7,423 bases of DNA, taken from NCBI GenBank assembly GCA_964542055.1, contig CAZITB010000121.1, forward strand, positions 1-7,423, read 5' to 3'. A program made the position numbers and the translations under genes. Shown in pieces: positions 6,477-7,423 of the stretch (positions are counted from its first letter, which is position 1; each line of letters begins with the position of its first letter). The notes beneath the pieces are model-generated. The model did no database searches, was not told the origin of the DNA, and worked only from the letters and a program-made list of their open reading frames with translations. Source of the DNA: CAZITB01 sp964542055 (GTDB lineage: Bacteria; Planctomycetota; Phycisphaerae; Sedimentisphaerales; CAMDDF01).

Positions 6477-6732
6477 GCATAAATTCTAGGCAGATGTGGG
6501 GTGTCCCCTGGCTATCCCCAACACATTCCTCTCCCGCACTCCCTGCTGGTATCTATTAACTGAACTTTTCATTAAGCAAATTTTACGTGTTGGTCTTAAA
6601 TTTGCAACCAAAGTTCGCAATATGGAGAAAAAAAGACGCGATATGGTGTTGATTTAAATAACAAGCCCCTAAGGCTCGATGGGTTAGGTTTATTCCTATC
6701 AAAAATAAAATACTAAAAAAATATTTTTTCGC
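6477..6732. other. Non-coding intergenic region with several inverted repeats
   Basis: About 256 bases between the two transcription units, without a supported gene. It contains a GGGG-TGT-CCCC hairpin at 6498-6508, an 8-bp inverted repeat at 6576-6605, an overlapping bulged stem at 6602-6620 (TTGCAAC/GTTCGCAA), a CCTAA/TTAGG pair at 6668-6688 and a perfect AT palindrome at 6716-6729. The longest reading frame (GTG 6496 to TAA 6657, 53 codons) has no ribosome binding site and no recognisable content. No known riboswitch or small RNA was recognised. It may hold upstream regulatory sites for either unit or a decayed element. Confidence 0.5.
6576..6605. repeat. Perfect 8-bp inverted repeat, GCAAATTT / AAATTTGC
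   Basis: The arms lie at 6576-6583 and 6598-6605 and are separated by 14 bases. As RNA it could form a hairpin; as DNA the arm centres are 22 bp apart, about two helical turns, which would suit a dimeric DNA-binding protein. No U-tract follows, so it is not a clear terminator. The function is unknown. Confidence 0.5.
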
Positions 6733-6761
6733 TTGCTAGTTCGACATTTGTAGTTTATATA
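6733..6761 (+). promoter_or_regulatory. Probable promoter of the blaI-like gene
   Basis: TTGCTA (6733-6738) as -35 box, 17 bases, and TATATA (6756-6761) as -10 box; TATACT at 6758-6763 with a 19-base spacer is an alternative. A 14-bp AT palindrome (six A, TA, six T) directly upstream could serve as an UP-like element. The gene start is 42 bases past the -10 box. Confidence 0.5.
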
Positions 6762-6772
6762 CTATTAAAGTA
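6751..6772 (+). promoter_or_regulatory. Overlapping palindromes, predicted BlaI-type operator
   Basis: TAGTTTATATACTA (6751-6764) pairs at six of seven positions, and TACTATTAAAGTA (6760-6772) pairs at five of six around its centre. They overlap by five bases and cover the predicted -10 box. BlaI/MecI/CopY regulators bind short TAC/GTA-type dyads in their own promoters, so autorepression is likely. The pairing is seen in the sequence; the binding is inferred. Confidence 0.55.
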
Positions 6773-6803
6773 GAATGAATTCAAAAATTAAGGAGGCTAA
6801 AAT

Positions 6804-7214
6804 ATGGCCAGGGCAGATAAATCCAGAGGCAAGCCGGAAAAGGTCGAATTGACCGAGGCACAGTGGGAGATAATGAAAGTGGTCTGGGAAAATGAACCCT
6901 GCACTGCCGGGACCGTTCAGGAGGCACTGACCAAAAGCAAGGGCTGGGCCTATAGCACGGTCAAGACGACTATGGACAGGATGGTGGGGAAGGGGCTTTT
7001 GAAGATTTCCAAAATTCGCAATCTTCAGCTTTTCAGTTCGCAGGTAAGCGAGCAGGAGGCCAAGCGGGGGGAATTCAAGAAGATGTTAAAGCGGGCATTC
7101 AATGGCGCAATGACTCCGATGATGCAGTTTTTGATAGAGCAGGATGAGCTTTCGGGCGAGGAGCTGGACAAGCTTCGCAAAATGGTTGACAAAAAAACAA
7201 AGGAAGGAAAATAG
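6804..7214 (+). CDS. BlaI/MecI/CopY family transcriptional repressor
   Basis: 136 residues, a normal size for the family. The N-terminal winged-helix domain (about 15-85) begins with the signature VELTEAQWEIMKVVW. It continues through the recognition helix region GWAYSTVKTTMDRMVGKGLL and a wing near 72-78. The C-terminal 45 residues, rich in charged helices, correspond to the dimerisation part that the partner protease system inactivates in MecI and BlaI. ATG 6804 has a perfect AGGAGG seven bases upstream. The M56 sensor gene follows 16 bases after the stop, giving the standard repressor/sensor arrangement. In many environmental bacteria such pairs are not tied to beta-lactam resistance, and no beta-lactamase is visible here. 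Sampled GC is clearly higher (about 50%) than in the neighbouring operon's GH and MFS genes. Confidence 0.92.
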   Translation: MARADKSRGKPEKVELTEAQWEIMKVVWENEPCTAGTVQEALTKSKGWAYSTVKTTMDRMVGKGLLKISKIRNLQLFSSQVSEQEAKRGEFKKMLKRAFNGAMTPMMQFLIEQDELSGEELDKLRKMVDKKTKEGK

Positions 7215-7230
7215 AAAGGCGGGTATTTAA

Positions 7231-7423
7231 ATGTTCGATCTGGTCGGTTTTTTGAATGCTGCGGGTGAAAGATTTTGCGGGTTTGCACTGGCAATGGGTT
7301 TGCAAATAGTCGTGCTGGTCGCGGTTTTATGGGTGGTGGATTTATTCCTGCGAAAGCGGGTTCGAGCGGTATTTCGCTATTGTATTTGGATGCTGGTGCT
7401 GGTCAAGCTGTTAATGCCGCCGA
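7231..7423 (+). CDS. BlaR1/MecR1-type M56 family membrane sensor-protease, 5' part only
   Basis: Only the first 64 residues are inside the window; the frame is open to the edge. A hydrophobic segment at about 17-41 (LAMGLQIVVLVAVLWVVDLFL) is followed by a basic turn (RKRVRAVFR) and a second hydrophobic segment starting YCIWMLVLVKLLMPP. This paired-helix start with the RY..WMLVLVKLLMPP-type stretch is typical of BlaR1/MecR1 N-termini. The HExxH zinc motif would lie further downstream and cannot be checked. The family senses a signal across the inner membrane and triggers loss of the BlaI-type repressor. A purine-rich AAGGCGGG lies seven bases before the ATG, 16 bases after the repressor gene, so the two genes are very likely co-transcribed. 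Confidence 0.85.
   Translation, partial: MFDLVGFLNAAGERFCGFALAMGLQIVVLVAVLWVVDLFLRKRVRAVFRYCIWMLVLVKLLMPP

Noticed and set aside
6496..6657. 53-codon plus-strand frame from GTG, ending in a lysine/arginine-rich tail
   Set aside because: No ribosome binding site, GTG start within a G-rich hairpin, and no recognisable domain. It could be a decayed fragment but cannot be supported as a gene.
6716..6729. A6-TA-T6 palindrome considered as a terminator
   Set aside because: It has no GC pairs and no coding region ends before it; a promoter-upstream AT element is more likely.
6804..7423. Reading the BlaI/BlaR1-type pair as a beta-lactam resistance locus
   Set aside because: No beta-lactamase or mecA-like gene is in the window, and such pairs are common in environmental bacteria with other roles.

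Overview
The window reads as chromosomal DNA from an environmental bacterium. The BlaI/BlaR-type pair at the right end, the glycosidase-like protein type and the moderate GC suggest a member of the Planctomycetota/Lentisphaerota/Verrucomicrobiota group (for example Phycisphaerae). This is an inference from gene content, not a proven assignment. No rRNA, tRNA, CRISPR array, intact transposase or plasmid function is visible.

Positions 66-6476 hold one minus-strand transcription unit of six genes. In transcription order they are a LacI-family regulator (6415-5405), a creatininase-family amidohydrolase (5388-4648), a small protein of the Anabaena sensory rhodopsin transducer (ASRT) superfamily (4645-4280), an M24/creatinase-fold protein lacking the usual metal ligands (4255-3086), a large cytoplasmic glycoside-hydrolase-like protein (3085-1331) and an MFS transporter (1268-66). 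The first five genes are 0 to 24 bases apart and the last gap is 62 bases. A sigma70-type promoter (TTGACA, 17 bases, TTAAAT) lies upstream of lacI. A GntR-like CG-centred operator sits directly downstream of its -10 box, so the regulator probably represses itself and the whole operon.

Positions 6477-6732 form a non-coding gap with several inverted repeats. On the plus strand follows a BlaI/MecI-type repressor gene (6804-7214), then the first 64 codons of a BlaR1/MecR1-type M56 membrane sensor-protease (7231 to the edge). Overlapping palindromes cover the likely -10 box of this second unit.

Inferred logic: the MFS protein imports a small, probably sugar-containing compound and the GH-like protein processes it in the cytoplasm. 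The creatininase-like and creatinase-like enzymes would then act in sequence on an amide, cyclic amide or guanidino-type group, while LacI and perhaps the ASRT protein sense the ligand. The substrate is unknown. The combination of a creatininase family member, a metal-ligand-poor M24 protein and an ASRT domain in one sugar-type operon is the most interesting content here.
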